The notes under the pieces are model-generated. The model saw nothing but the letters and a program-made list of their open reading frames with translations. It was not told the DNA's origin and did no database searches. From positions 1-64,000 of the forward strand of contig JBFLYK010000018.1 of assembly GCA_040756995.1 (NCBI GenBank): a DNA stretch of 64,000 bases, read 5' to 3'. This document shows positions 30,956 to 41,041 of this stretch, piece after piece (the first letter of the stretch is position 1; each line of letters starts with the position of its first letter). The position numbers were made by a program, and so were the translations under genes. Source of the DNA: BP-133 sp040756995 (lineage in GTDB: Bacteria; Actinomycetota; Acidimicrobiia; IMCC26256; BP-133).

Positions 30956-33900
30956 ATGCTTCACCGCCGTCGAATCAACGCCGCCATTGCGCGGTTGTGC
31001 TCCGTCATAGTCATGGTTGGCATCGTTGCCGGCTCTGCCCCTGTCCAGGCGGCAGAAGCCCAGACCGATTCGGTCGCGCCGGCCTTTCTGGCCATCAGCT
31101 CCACCGTCTCAGGCCAACTGCGTCCGGGCGATCGCCTCGCGGTGCGGTACGAGGTGGCGGAGAGCGGCAGCGGAGTGCGGACCGTCGAGGTGCGATTCCG
31201 CGACCCGGCCGGGGCCATTCGGACACTGAGTTCGACCAGCGCTTCCGGCGAGGCCGTGGGTACCGTGGGGCAGTACTGGCCCGGGGGGCACTACACCCTC
31301 ACCGAGGTGGCGGTTTCCGACCTCGCCGGCAATGCGGTTCGCTACTTCCCGGACGGGCAGGCGGTCACCACGCCGTCCGGGGCCACGGGGCCAACGAGCC
31401 ACGGATTCGCGCTCTCGACCCTCGACTTCGACGTGGCGAACCCCAACGGCGACGTCACAGCTCCGAGCCTGGAAGCCGTGACGCGTACCACGCCCCTCTG
31501 CCTCTCCGCCGGACAGACAGCAGTCGTGTCCTTCGCCGCCGATGACGCCGGCAGCGGGCTCGTCGAGGCGGTCTTCACCTTCGTCGACCAGTCCGGGATA
31601 CTCGGGAACCAGCCTGGTACCCCGGTCGCCTCCGCGACATGGACGGGCGGCCCGCAGGTGGTCACCGTCCCGCTCGGCGGTGACGCCAAGCTTGGCGCCT
31701 ACCAACTCGACCGGATCGACCTCACCGACCGGCAGGGCAACATCGCCTCGTACCACAGCGACGGCACCGTGACCGTTGACCCGGCCGGCGCCCAGAGTCC
31801 GGCCCACCACAGTGTGGATCTCAGCGCCGTCACGTTCCATGCCGTGACCCGCAACACGTTTCTCGACGCCAGCTTCAACTGCGGTGGGCGAGCCACGCTC
31901 TCGACGTCCGGCACGGCCGAGCCGAAGGCCGTGGGTGTCGACAGTCAGGGCAGAGTCGTGGTGATCGGCTCGGAGTCCATCGCCGGTGTCGGCGACCACT
32001 TCCTGGTGGCGCGCTTCCTGCCCGACGGCAGCCGCGACGACACCTTTGGTGCGTCCGGCAACTCACGGGTCCAGTTCGGTGATCCGCAGCCCGGCTCGAC
32101 CATCGTGTCGTCGCCTGGGGAGGCGGGGGCCGTCCAAGCCGACGACAAGATTGTCGTGGCCGGCTCGGCCTACGCCGGCGGCCGCAACGGTTTCGCGGTG
32201 GCCCGCTTCCTTCCGAACGGGGCCCTCGACCCCGAGTTTGGCACCGACGGGGTGACCCTGACGTCGATATCCAGCCACGACGCGCCGAGGGCGCTCACGC
32301 TGCAGCCTGACGGGCGAATCCTGGTGGCCGGGTGGGGCAGTGGAGGCTTCTCCATCGCCCGCTACAACACCGACGGGTCGCTCGACACCACCTTCGCCGG
32401 TGACGGCGCGACGATCATCCCGGCCCCCGGCGTTGGCGCCGTCGCCCATGCCATCGCCACGGGCCCGGGCGGTTCCATCTTCCTCGCTGGCTCCGTCTCC
32501 GACGGGGGATACGACTCAAACTTCGTGGTGGCCAAGCTCACCGCTGATGGCGCTCTCGCCGACGATTTCGGGGGCGGAATCGTGGTCAGCAACCTCGGGG
32601 GCAACGACTTCGCTACCGGAGTGCTGCTCCAACCTGACGGAAAGGTGGTCGCGACCGGCTGGACCAGTGGCTCCAGTTACAGCGCTTTCGCCGTTCGGCG
32701 CTACAACACTGACGGTTCCGACGACGTGACCTTCGCCGGATCGGGTGGCACCACCATCTCGTTCCCTCAATCGACCTGGGTGAGCACTCCGCCCGCCTAC
32801 GCCGAGGCGTCTGCCCTCTCCGCCGACGGACGGATCGTCATCGCCGGTACTGCAATCACGAGCTATGGGGGCGATTTCGCCCTGGCTCGCCTCCACCCGG
32901 ACGGTTCCCTCGATGAATCGCTCGACGGAGACGGCCGGCTCCACATCGACTTTACCGAAGGCGGAAGCAACGACACGGGTACGGCCTTGGCCGTCGCTCC
33001 CGACGGTCGGCTCTTCATCGCCGGAATCGTCACGGTCAGCCAATCGTGGGCCGGGCTCGTCGCGGTGCGGCCGTTCGGACTGCTTACCACCCCGGCCGCC
33101 GTCGAAGACGTTCGGGCCACGCCGGCCGACCGCGCCGTCACCGTCACCTGGAAAGCGCCGCTCGAGGATGGCGGGTCTCCGATCACCGCTTACGAGGTCA
33201 CCGCTTCGCCGGGCGGCGCCACCTACCGGGTCGCGGGGAACCAGCGGTCGGTTGCCGTCGCCGGACTTGTCAACGGTGTGCCCTACACGTTCTCAGTCCG
33301 GGCCCGGAACGCCGTCGGGTTCGGGCCGGCCACGGCGACCCCGCCCAGCACACCGAGGACCCTGCCCGCCGCCCCCCGTGACCTGGCGATCGCAACGTCC
33401 CAGACTGCAGTCACCGTTCGCTGGAGTGCCCCCGCCGGTACCGGGGGAGCCCCGATCACCGGTTACGTCGTCACCGTCGCATCGGGCGGGTCGACGCTCA
33501 AGACACAGTCCGTCGCGGCCCACGCAACCTCTGCAGTGCTCCCCGACCTTTCGCCCGGTACCTACACGGTTACGGTCGCAGCCCGGAACGAGGCCGGCAT
33601 CGGACCGTCCGCCTCGACGCCCTACACGGTCGCGCCGATCGTCCAGCCGGCCAACCCGCCGACCAACCCACCGGCGCCGCCGGCTCAACCGCCCACGACG
33701 ACCGGAAGCCGTTCGGGGTACTGGATGGTCGGTTCGGACGGCGCGGTCTACGGCTTCGGTGACGCCAAGAACCTCGGCAACGCTCCGGTCGGCTCGGCAA
33801 CGGCCGTGGATCTGGAGCCGACGCCATCAGGGAACGGCTACTGGATCGTCGATGACCTCGGACGGGTGTACACATTCGGCGATGCGGTCTTCCACGGCAA

Positions 33901-34465
33901 CGTGGAGCGGGCGAAACTCGCTGCGGGCGAGAAGGTGACCAGCCTGTCGGCCACTTCCGGCGGCGGCGGATACTGGATCTTCACGAGCCGGGGCCGGGTG
34001 GTGACCTTCGGGAACGCGCCGTTCCTGGGCGACGTGGCGAACGTAGCCCTGGCCGGGCCGGTGCTCGACTCCATCGTGACGCCATCCGGGCAGGGCTACT
34101 ACATGGTGGCGTCCGACGGTGGCATCTTCGCCTTCGGCGACGCCAACTTCTACGGCTCGATGGGCGGTCAGAGACTCAACGCCCCGGTCCAGAGCCTGGT
34201 GCCGGACTCGGACGGTGTGGGCTACTGGCTCGTCGCCAGCGACGGCGGCATCTTCGCTTTTCAGGCCGGCTTCAAGGGTTCCATGGGCGGCACCAGGCTC
34301 AACAAGCCGGTGACCGGCATGGTTCGGGCCGGGAGCGGTTACCTGATGGTGGGCGAGGACGGGGGAATCTTCGACTTCTCCGGCGACCCCAACAGCTTCA
34401 AGGGCAGCCTCGGGGCCAACCCTCCGGCGAGACCCATCACCTCGGTCGCTGTCCTCGAGATATGA
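30956..34465 (+). CDS. large secreted protein: delta-60 repeats, two Fn3 domains, C-terminal GYW repeats, 1169 aa
   Basis: Signal peptide ARLCSVIVMVGIVAGSAPVQA. Residues about 30-290 are beta-sandwich units; about 300-690 hold roughly six delta-60 repeats (TFGASG, EFGTDG, TFAGDG); about 700-880 two fibronectin III domains (ITAYEVTASPGG; ITGYVVTVASGG). A Pro-rich linker follows, then six GYW repeats (GYWMVGSDGAVYGFGDA type) at about 920-1165. This last domain is common in Acidimicrobiia surface proteins and has unknown function. The start has TAGGGGAG. The C-terminal domain is homologous to that of the facing gene. Confidence 0.92.
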   Translation: MLHRRRINAAIARLCSVIVMVGIVAGSAPVQAAEAQTDSVAPAFLAISSTVSGQLRPGDRLAVRYEVAESGSGVRTVEVRFRDPAGAIRTLSSTSASGEAVGTVGQYWPGGHYTLTEVAVSDLAGNAVRYFPDGQAVTTPSGATGPTSHGFALSTLDFDVANPNGDVTAPSLEAVTRTTPLCLSAGQTAVVSFAADDAGSGLVEAVFTFVDQSGILGNQPGTPVASATWTGGPQVVTVPLGGDAKLGAYQLDRIDLTDRQGNIASYHSDGTVTVDPAGAQSPAHHSVDLSAVTFHAVTRNTFLDASFNCGGRATLSTSGTAEPKAVGVDSQGRVVVIGSESIAGVGDHFLVARFLPDGSRDDTFGASGNSRVQFGDPQPGSTIVSSPGEAGAVQADDKIVVAGSAYAGGRNGFAVARFLPNGALDPEFGTDGVTLTSISSHDAPRALTLQPDGRILVAGWGSGGFSIARYNTDGSLDTTFAGDGATIIPAPGVGAVAHAIATGPGGSIFLAGSVSDGGYDSNFVVAKLTADGALADDFGGGIVVSNLGGNDFATGVLLQPDGKVVATGWTSGSSYSAFAVRRYNTDGSDDVTFAGSGGTTISFPQSTWVSTPPAYAEASALSADGRIVIAGTAITSYGGDFALARLHPDGSLDESLDGDGRLHIDFTEGGSNDTGTALAVAPDGRLFIAGIVTVSQSWAGLVAVRPFGLLTTPAAVEDVRATPADRAVTVTWKAPLEDGGSPITAYEVTASPGGATYRVAGNQRSVAVAGLVNGVPYTFSVRARNAVGFGPATATPPSTPRTLPAAPRDLAIATSQTAVTVRWSAPAGTGGAPITGYVVTVASGGSTLKTQSVAAHATSAVLPDLSPGTYTVTVAARNEAGIGPSASTPYTVAPIVQPANPPTNPPAPPAQPPTTTGSRSGYWMVGSDGAVYGFGDAKNLGNAPVGSATAVDLEPTPSGNGYWIVDDLGRVYTFGDAVFHGNVERAKLAAGEKVTSLSATSGGGGYWIFTSRGRVVTFGNAPFLGDVANVALAGPVLDSIVTPSGQGYYMVASDGGIFAFGDANFYGSMGGQRLNAPVQSLVPDSDGVGYWLVASDGGIFAFQAGFKGSMGGTRLNKPVTGMVRAGSGYLMVGEDGGIFDFSGDPNSFKGSLGANPPARPITSVAVLEI
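33716..34462 (+). repeat. inverted homologous segment, left arm (GYW-repeat domain)
   Basis: The roughly 750 bp coding for the six GYW repeats matches, in opposite orientation, 34595-35343 of the facing gene, with long stretches of near-identity (for example around GYYMVASDGGIFAFGDANF). The arms are separated only by the terminator region. Confidence 0.75.
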
Positions 34466-34515
34466 ACGCCGACGATAGATCGGACGTCCCGTGCTGAGCG
34501 GGGCAGGTAGGCGCG

Positions 34516-34553
34516 CGCCAGGTACCTCGCACCGAAGAGCGAGGTACCTGGCG
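34516..34553. terminator. strong bidirectional terminator hairpin
   Basis: CGCCAGGTACCTCGC (34516-34530) and GCGAGGTACCTGGCG (34539-34553) form a perfect 15-bp stem with loop ACCGAAGA. It lies midway between two convergent long genes and has no T-run on either side. Confidence 0.85.
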
Positions 34554-34591
34554 GCCCACTGTCGTGAGCATCGGAAGCTCGTCCGGCGGGG

Positions 34592-37500
34592 CTAGACCTC
34601 GAGCACGGCGACCGCGACCACCGGGCGGGCCGGCGGCGTGGCACCCAGGGAGCCGAGGAAGGGACGGTCGGAGAAGTTGAAGATCCCGCCGTCCTCGCCC
34701 ACCATCAGGTAGCCGTTCCCGAACGGCACCATCCCGCTCACCGGGCGGTTCAACCGGTGGCTGCCCATGGAACCCCGGAACGGTGCGTTGAAGGCGAAGA
34801 TGCCGCCGTCGGAGGCGACGAGCCAGTACCCCTCGCCGTCACCGTCGGGCACCAGCGACTGCACCGGGGCGTTGAGCTTCTGGCCGCCCATGGAGCCGTG
34901 GAAGTTGGCGTCACCGAAGGCGAAGATGCCGCCGTCGGAGGCGACCATGTAGTAGCCCTTGCCCGAGGGGGTGGCGATCGAGTCGAGTACCGGCCCGTTG
35001 AGGGCCACGTTGGCCACGTCGCCGAAGGAGACGGCGTCACCGAAGGTCAGCACCCGGCCCTTGCTGGTGAAGACCCAGTACCCGTTGCCCGACACCGTGC
35101 GGGACAGGCTGGTGGCCCGTTCGCCGCTCACCAGCCGGGTCGGGTTGACGTTGCCGAACCAGCGGGCGTCGCCGTAGTTGAAGACCCGGCCGGTGTCGTC
35201 GAGCACCCAGTACCCGTTGCCCGACTTCGTCGGCTCGAGGTCGACGGCCGCCGCGTTGCCGAGCTGCGCCCGCGGCTCGCCGTGATGCGGCGCTTCCCCG
35301 AAGGCGTAGACCCGTCCCTCGGCCGACACCATCCAGTACCCCGACCGGGCCTTGGCGGCCCCCACGTTGACCGGCGGCGCCGTCGTGGTGGTGGTCGTCG
35401 TCGTGGTGGACACCGGCGCGGTGGTCGTCGTTGTGGTCGAGCTCGTCGTGGTCGTCGTCGTGGTTGTCGAGGACGACGGCGGCGGCGCGGTCGGCGTCAC
35501 CTCGGCGGACGGGCTGGAGGCCGCCCCGACCCCGACGGCGTTCGAGGCCGCCACCGTGAACCGGTAGGCCACGCCGTTGTCCAGACCGGTCACGGTCACC
35601 TGGGTCGCCGACTTGGAGGCGGTGACGCTCTTGACCACGGTGTCGCCGGCATGGGCGGTGATCGTGTAGCCCGTCAGCGCCGAACCACCGTTGAACGCCG
35701 GAGCGGTCCAGCGCACGACGGCCGACGCGTCCCGGGCGGCGGCCACCACGTCGGTCGGCGCGTCCGGCGTCGTGGCCGGCGTAACCGGCGCCGAGTGCGC
35801 CGACCAGGTGCTGCCCCAGACCGAGTTCCTGGCCGAGACGGAGAACGTGTAGGCCGCGCCGTTGCTCAGCCCGTCCACCACCACCGAGGTTGCCGGCGCC
35901 TCGACCGTCACCTCCTGGCCGATGGTGGTGCCGAGGAACACCTGCACGGTGTAGGAGAGGATCGGCGAGCCACCGTCGTCACCGGGCGTCCACGACACCG
36001 TGGCCGAGCCGTTCCCGGGCGTCGCGGTCACGCCGGTGGGCGCGTCCGGCCGGTCGACCGGCGTCACCGGCTCCGACGGCTCCGACTCGGGGCCGGCGCC
36101 GACCGCGTTCACGGCGGTGACGGTGAAGGTGTAGGCGGTGCCGTTGTCCAGTCCCTCCACGACGGTCCCGGTGGCCGGCGCGGCGACCGTGCGCGTGCCG
36201 ACCTCGGAACCACCGCTGCGGACCGAGATGACGTAGGAGACGATTGGGTTCCCGCCGTCGCTGGCCGGCGCCTGCCACCCCAGATTGACGGTACCGAGCC
36301 AGGCACTGCCCGTCACCGCCGTCGGCGCGCCCGGCACCGTCGCCGGCGTCGTGGCGTTCGACTGCCCCGCCGGCCCGGTGCCCCGGGCATTGGTGGCCGT
36401 CACGGTGAAGGTGTAGGTGGTGCCGTTGGTCAGGCCGTCGACTTCGAGGCTGGTCACCGAGGCGTCCACCGTCTCGGTCCTGACGACCGCCCCGCCGCTG
36501 CCGACCGACACGGTGTAGGACGTGATCGGCGAACCACCGTCGTCGGTCGGCGGCCGCCACGTCACCACGGCCGACCGGTCGCCCGCCGACGCGGTGACCG
36601 ACGTCGGCGCCCCCGGCGCCTCGGGCTCCATCTGCACCTCGAGCCCGGCGGACACGCCGAGGTCGACCAGCGCCGCACCCTCGAGCGTGACGGTGTTGCC
36701 CGCGGCGTCGGTGGCCTTGACCTTGAGCGGCCACAGCCCCCGCTCCACCCGGTACGGGACCATGACCTCGGCGACGTACTCGCCGTCGCGGGCCGTCCCC
36801 GACACCCGGGTCGCGTCGTTGAACGAGGCGTGCAGCGTCTGCATCCCCGACGGGCTGGTGAAGACGGCCATCTCGCCCCAACCGGCGACCCCGGAGCGGT
36901 CGTCGGTGATGCGGGCCCGCACCGTGACCCGTTGGGCCGAAGTGCCGACGTTGACGGCCATCGGTTCGACCGACAGGGCCGCGACCACCGGCGCCCGCAC
37001 ATCGGCCGCCGTCGCATCACCGGTCTGCTCGAACGACGCGGTGATCCCGGCCCCGGCCAGGTCGGCGGCCGTCATCGTCCGCTTGTTGCCCACGGCGTCC
37101 GTGAGCCTGACCTCGGTGAGGGTCCACCGGCCGGCCTCGGAGTAGCGGGACAGGCCGAGGGGGGACGAATACGTGCCGTCCCGGAGCGTCCCCGACGCCG
37201 GCATGCCGAAGTACGTCATGGCCTTCTGGTTCCCGGACGGGCTGCTGAAGGTCAGTTCGGCCGCGGTGCCGCCGGCGGCCGTGCCGGCCAGGGCGTCGGT
37301 AACGCGGCCGGTGACGACCACTGAAGCCGACCCCTCGGAGGTGTCGATCGCCGCCGGGGTGACGCCCACGGCCCGCAGGACGGGCGCCTCGGTATCGCCG
37401 ACTCCGGTCTGCTCGAAGCCGGAGGCGAAACCGGCGGCGGCGAGGTCGGCGGCGGCCACCGGCCGGAAGTTGCCGGCGTTGTCGCTGACGGTCAGGTAGT

Positions 37501-38635
37501 GGACGGTCCACGTTCCCCGCTCGCTGTAGCGGGGGACGGTCAAGGTGGCTTCATAGGTCGCATCGGTGGCGTTGCCGCCGACCCGGCTGAAGGACCCGTT
37601 GACGTACTGGCGGCCCGACGGGCTCTTCAGGGCGACGGAGGGCCCATGGTTGCTCGGCAGTCCCGCCTGGTCGTCGGTGAGGCGCATCCTCATGGTGACG
37701 ATCCGGGAAGCGTCGTCGGTGTTGATCGACGCCGGGCTCACCGTGACACCCACGACTTCGGGGGGAGTGGTGTCGTCCGTCCCCGACTGCTGGAAGGAAT
37801 CCGTGATGCCGGCAGCGCGGAGATCGCCGGCGGTGAGCGTGACCCGGTTCTGCACGGCGTCGGAGAGATAGAGCACGTTGACCCGCCAGGTGCCGGCCTC
37901 GGACAGGCGGGGAAGGGTGACCCGGCCCTGCCACTGGCCGTCGAGGTCGGTGCCGCTTCCGCGGTTGAGGCTGGCGGAGACCGTCACCCGGCCCGACGGC
38001 GACGAAATGGCCACGCTGGCCGCGGCGGCGCCGCTGCGGTCGTCGGTGATGCGGGCGGCGACGGTCACCGGCTGGGCCTGGGCCGACGTGTCGACGGGGT
38101 CGGGCGTGAACGTCAGCGACTGCAGGACCGGAGCGACGGTGTCACCGACGCCGGTCTGGTCGAAGCCATTGGGATGCCCGGCGGCGGCCAGGTCATCGGC
38201 GCTGAGGCTTCGCGCGTTGCCGAGCTGGTCGGTCATCAACAGGCCGATGGTCCAGCGACCCTGCTCGGCGTCCCGGGGCACGGTGATGGTCTGCTGCCAC
38301 ACCCCGTCGAGCGCCGAACCGGACAGGCGCGTCGAGTTCCAGCTCCACAGACCCTGGCGCCCGGACGGGCTGCGCAGGGAGAGCTGCAGGCCGGAGCCGT
38401 GGCCCGCCAGGCCGGACAGGTCGTCCGTCACCCGGCTGGTGACGGTGATCGTCTGCGCCGAGCCGCTGCTGTCGAGGGACTCCGGCGTGACGGTGAGGTC
38501 GACGAGCCTCGGCGCCGTGCGGTCGGACGGGCCGGTGACGGAGAAGGTCGACGGGAGCCCGGCGGCGGCGAAGTCGTAGCCGCCCAGCGAGGTGTAGTTC
38601 CCGATGGCGTCGCTCAGGAGGGCGGAGCCGTGCCG
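34592..38635 (-). pseudogene. 5'-truncated giant surface protein: beta-sandwich units, four Fn3 domains, GYW repeats
   Basis: An open frame of 1347 codons begins directly after the TAG (38636-38638) of the upstream gene and in the same frame. No ATG, GTG or TTG occurs until GTG 38431, which falls inside a repeat unit. The first residues (SALLSDAIGNYTSLGGYDFA) are the end of a beta-sandwich unit whose beginning is missing, and no signal peptide exists. Four more units follow (DRSGAAAASVAISSPSG type), then four Fn3 domains, a Thr/Ser linker and six C-terminal GYW repeats. The 5' part, with promoter and signal sequence, seems deleted; an assembly error cannot be excluded. Confidence 0.75.
34595..35343 (-). 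repeat. inverted homologous segment, right arm (GYW-repeat domain)
   Basis: Counterpart of 33716-34462. Both arms encode six repeats in the same order, and the last four repeats are the most alike, consistent with duplication and later gene conversion. Confidence 0.75.
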
Positions 38636-38953
38636 CTATCCGTCCCGGGGCCGGATGAACAGGAACCACACGGCGGCCACCACCACCGGGGTCAGCTCGA
38701 CGGCGCTGAGCCAGATCCGGTTGCGGGCCTTGGTGATGCAGCTGCGGACCAGGATCGACCGTTCGGCGCGGGGGTCGGCCGGGTTGTCGATGTGGTGGTA
38801 GTGGGACTTGTCCCGCACGGCCGAGCGGAGAACGGGTTCGCCGCAGTCGTTGCGGACGAGCAAGGGGATCACCGCCGGCAGCGACAGGGCGGCGGCGACG
38901 GCCACGATCACCGCCGGTGGGATCCGCCGCCGTGCCCGGGGACCGGCGGTCAC
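38636..38953 (-). CDS. two-helix membrane protein, 105 aa
   Basis: GTG 38953 overlaps the TGA of the amidohydrolase (GTGA), so translation is coupled. Arg-rich N-terminus (GPRARRRIPP), helix one (AVIVAVAAALSLPAVIPLLV), an external loop of about 45 residues with two cysteines and SHYHHIDNPADP, then helix two (LTPVVVAAVWFLFI) and RPRDG. The positive-inside rule puts both ends in the cytoplasm. No family recognised. Its stop is in frame with the truncated giant gene that follows. Confidence 0.65.
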   Translation of the reverse strand: MTAGPRARRRIPPAVIVAVAAALSLPAVIPLLVRNDCGEPVLRSAVRDKSHYHHIDNPADPRAERSILVRSCITKARNRIWLSAVELTPVVVAAVWFLFIRPRDG

Positions 38954-40071
38954 GCCAGGATCCGGCCCCGCAGGACGATGCGGAGGGGGGAGCGCAGGAC
39001 GCCCATCTCCGCTCGCGGATCGCGGTCGTAGACGACGAGGTCGGCGGGGGCACCCTCCTCGAGGCCGGGGTGGCCGAGCCAGCGGCGGGCGGCCCACGAC
39101 CCGGCGGCCAGGGCCGCTTCGGCCGGCAGTCCCGCCTCGTGGAGGGCGAGGATCTCGTCGGCCACCCGCCCGTGGCGGACGTAGCCGCCGGCGTCGGTCC
39201 CGCAGTAGATCGGCACGCCGGCCTCGAACGAGGCCCGCACCCGGGCCCGGGCGGTGCCGTGCAGCCGTTCCATGTGGCTGGCGTAGAGGGGGAACTTGGC
39301 CCGGGCGGAGTCGGCGATGCCGGGGAAGTTGTCGATGTTGATCAGCGTCGGGACGAGCGCCGCCCCGCTGGCCGCCAGCCGGGCGATCAGGTGCTCGGTG
39401 AGGCCGGTGCCGTGTTCGATGGAATCCACGCCGGCGTCGATCAGGTCGGGGAGCGCTTCCTCGCTGAAGGTGTGGACAGCGACGCGGGCGCCGGCCGCGT
39501 GGGCCCGGCCGACGGCGGCCCGGAGGGCGTCGGCCGGCCACAGCGGCGTGAGATCCCCTTCCCCCCGGTCGATCCAGTCGCCGACGAGCTTGACCCAGGC
39601 GTGCGCTTCGCCGCACGGTTCGTCGCGGCCGAGCGCCGCCCCGCCGCCGCCGCTCGCCTCCCGGAAGACGACCTCGGGGAGCTCGGAGGGTTCCACCTCC
39701 AGCGCGGTGTTCGGCGAGTAGCGCTTCGGGCGGGCGATGTGGCGCCCGCAGCGGATGATCCGGGGGGCTTGTGGTTCGTCGTCCAGGAAGCGGGTGTCGG
39801 CGGGGGATCCGGCGTCGCGGACCAGGAGGGCACCGGCGCCGGAGTTCGTCCGGGCCTGGGTCCGGAGCTCGTCGGGCTCGTGCGTCGGCCCCGACGGGGC
39901 GAGGCCGATGTGGCAGTGGGCGTCGACGAGGCCGGGGAGGACCCAGCCACTCGAGGCCACCGTCTCGGCTCCGGTGACCGGTTCGGAGGTGAGCCGCCCG
40001 TCGACGACCCACAGATCCCGTTCCTCGGCCTCGGGCAGGACCACGGCACGGACGTGTAGGGGGCTGGTCAT
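38950..40071 (-). CDS. imidazolonepropionase-like amidohydrolase, 373 aa
   Basis: Amidohydrolase_1 TIM barrel flanked by a beta-domain (LWVVDGRLTSEP at the start and ADLVVYDRDPRAEMGVL at the end). Metal ligands: HCHIG (HxH), Lys in AWVKLVGDW, His in VAVHTFSEE and IEHGTGL, and Asp in CGTDAGGY. This set fits the subfamily with prolidase or imidazolonepropionase-like activity on small amides. TAGCAT at 40079-40084 seven bases before the ATG suggests a leaderless transcript, and it overlaps the start of the divergent GH43 gene. Confidence 0.9.
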   Translation of the reverse strand: MTSPLHVRAVVLPEAEERDLWVVDGRLTSEPVTGAETVASSGWVLPGLVDAHCHIGLAPSGPTHEPDELRTQARTNSGAGALLVRDAGSPADTRFLDDEPQAPRIIRCGRHIARPKRYSPNTALEVEPSELPEVVFREASGGGGAALGRDEPCGEAHAWVKLVGDWIDRGEGDLTPLWPADALRAAVGRAHAAGARVAVHTFSEEALPDLIDAGVDSIEHGTGLTEHLIARLAASGAALVPTLINIDNFPGIADSARAKFPLYASHMERLHGTARARVRASFEAGVPIYCGTDAGGYVRHGRVADEILALHEAGLPAEAALAAGSWAARRWLGHPGLEEGAPADLVVYDRDPRAEMGVLRSPLRIVLRGRILA

Positions 40072-40078
40072 CCGGGGG

Positions 40079-41041
40079 ATGCTACGCGTCGTGCTGCGCT
40101 CCGAGCGGCGGGCGGCGCCGCCCGTCTACGACGGCGACTTCCCCGACCCGTTCGTACTGCCGGCGCCGGGCGGCCGGTACTTCGCCTACGGCACCCAGAC
40201 CGGCGACATCAACGTCCAGGTGATGGAGTCCGCCGAGCTGGCGCACTGGGAACACCGGGGTGACGCCCTGCCCCGGCTTCCGCCGTGGGCCGGGTGGGGC
40301 CGGACGTGGGCGCCGGCCGTGCTGGAGCGCGACGGCGGATACCGGCTGTACTACGCCGTCCGGTACGAGGCCGCCGGGCGGCAGGCGATCTCGGTGGCCG
40401 CCGGCCGGGATCCGGCGGGCCCGTTCGTCGACCGGTCGGAGGGGCCGCTGATCTTCCAGGAGGACCGGGGCGGGTCGATCGACCCGAGTCCGTTCGTGGA
40501 CGCCGACGGCACCGCCTATCTGCTGTGGAAGAGCGACGACAACGCCATCGGCGGGACCGCCGCTCTCTGGGGCGCCCCGCTGGAACGCGACGGCCGGGCG
40601 CTGGCCGGCCCACCGGTCGAGCTGCTCCGCCACGACGCCGCCTGGGAGGATCCGCTGGTGGAGGCGCCGTCGCTGGCCCGGATCGGCGATCCCGGGAGGT
40701 CGGGCGGTGTTCCCCGGGAGAGCTACGTGCTGTTCTACAGCGGGGGCTGGTGGGAGTCCGACGGCTACGCCATCGGCTACGCCACTGCTGCGACGCCGCT
40801 CGGCCCGTTCCGGAAGGAGACGGCCGACGGGCCGTGGCTCGCCTCCGCGCCGGGCATGGCCGGCCCGGGGGGCGCCGAAGTGTTCATCGATGCCGGCGGT
40901 CAATGGCGTCTCGCCTTCCACGCCTGGACTCCGCCGCAGGTCGGCTACGAGGCGGGCGGCGCCCGCTCGCTGTGGATCGGACGCCTGTCCTTCGAGAACG
41001 GGCGGCCCCGGCTGGCGCCGGGCGCCACGCCGGCGACCTAG
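40079..41041 (+). CDS. glycoside hydrolase family 43 protein, 320 aa
   Basis: Five-bladed propeller glycosidase of arabinofuranosidase/xylosidase type. The three catalytic acids are placed as in GH43: base Asp in DFPDPFVL, pKa-setting Asp in SIDPSPFVD and acid Glu in VEAPSLAR. There is no signal peptide, so it acts on imported oligosaccharides. ATG 40079 may be replaced by GTG 40091, which has GATGCT 7 nt upstream. It is divergent from the amidohydrolase with an 8-nt gap and overlaps the deacetylase gene by 4 nt at the 3' end. Confidence 0.88.
   Translation: MLRVVLRSERRAAPPVYDGDFPDPFVLPAPGGRYFAYGTQTGDINVQVMESAELAHWEHRGDALPRLPPWAGWGRTWAPAVLERDGGYRLYYAVRYEAAGRQAISVAAGRDPAGPFVDRSEGPLIFQEDRGGSIDPSPFVDADGTAYLLWKSDDNAIGGTAALWGAPLERDGRALAGPPVELLRHDAAWEDPLVEAPSLARIGDPGRSGGVPRESYVLFYSGGWWESDGYAIGYATAATPLGPFRKETADGPWLASAPGMAGPGGAEVFIDAGGQWRLAFHAWTPPQVGYEAGGARSLWIGRLSFENGRPRLAPGATPAT

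Noticed and set aside
38431..38953. Functional UAG readthrough fusing the membrane protein to the Fn3 protein
   Set aside because: Topology puts the membrane protein's C-terminus inside, which would strand an extracellular-type domain in the cytoplasm; truncation is simpler.
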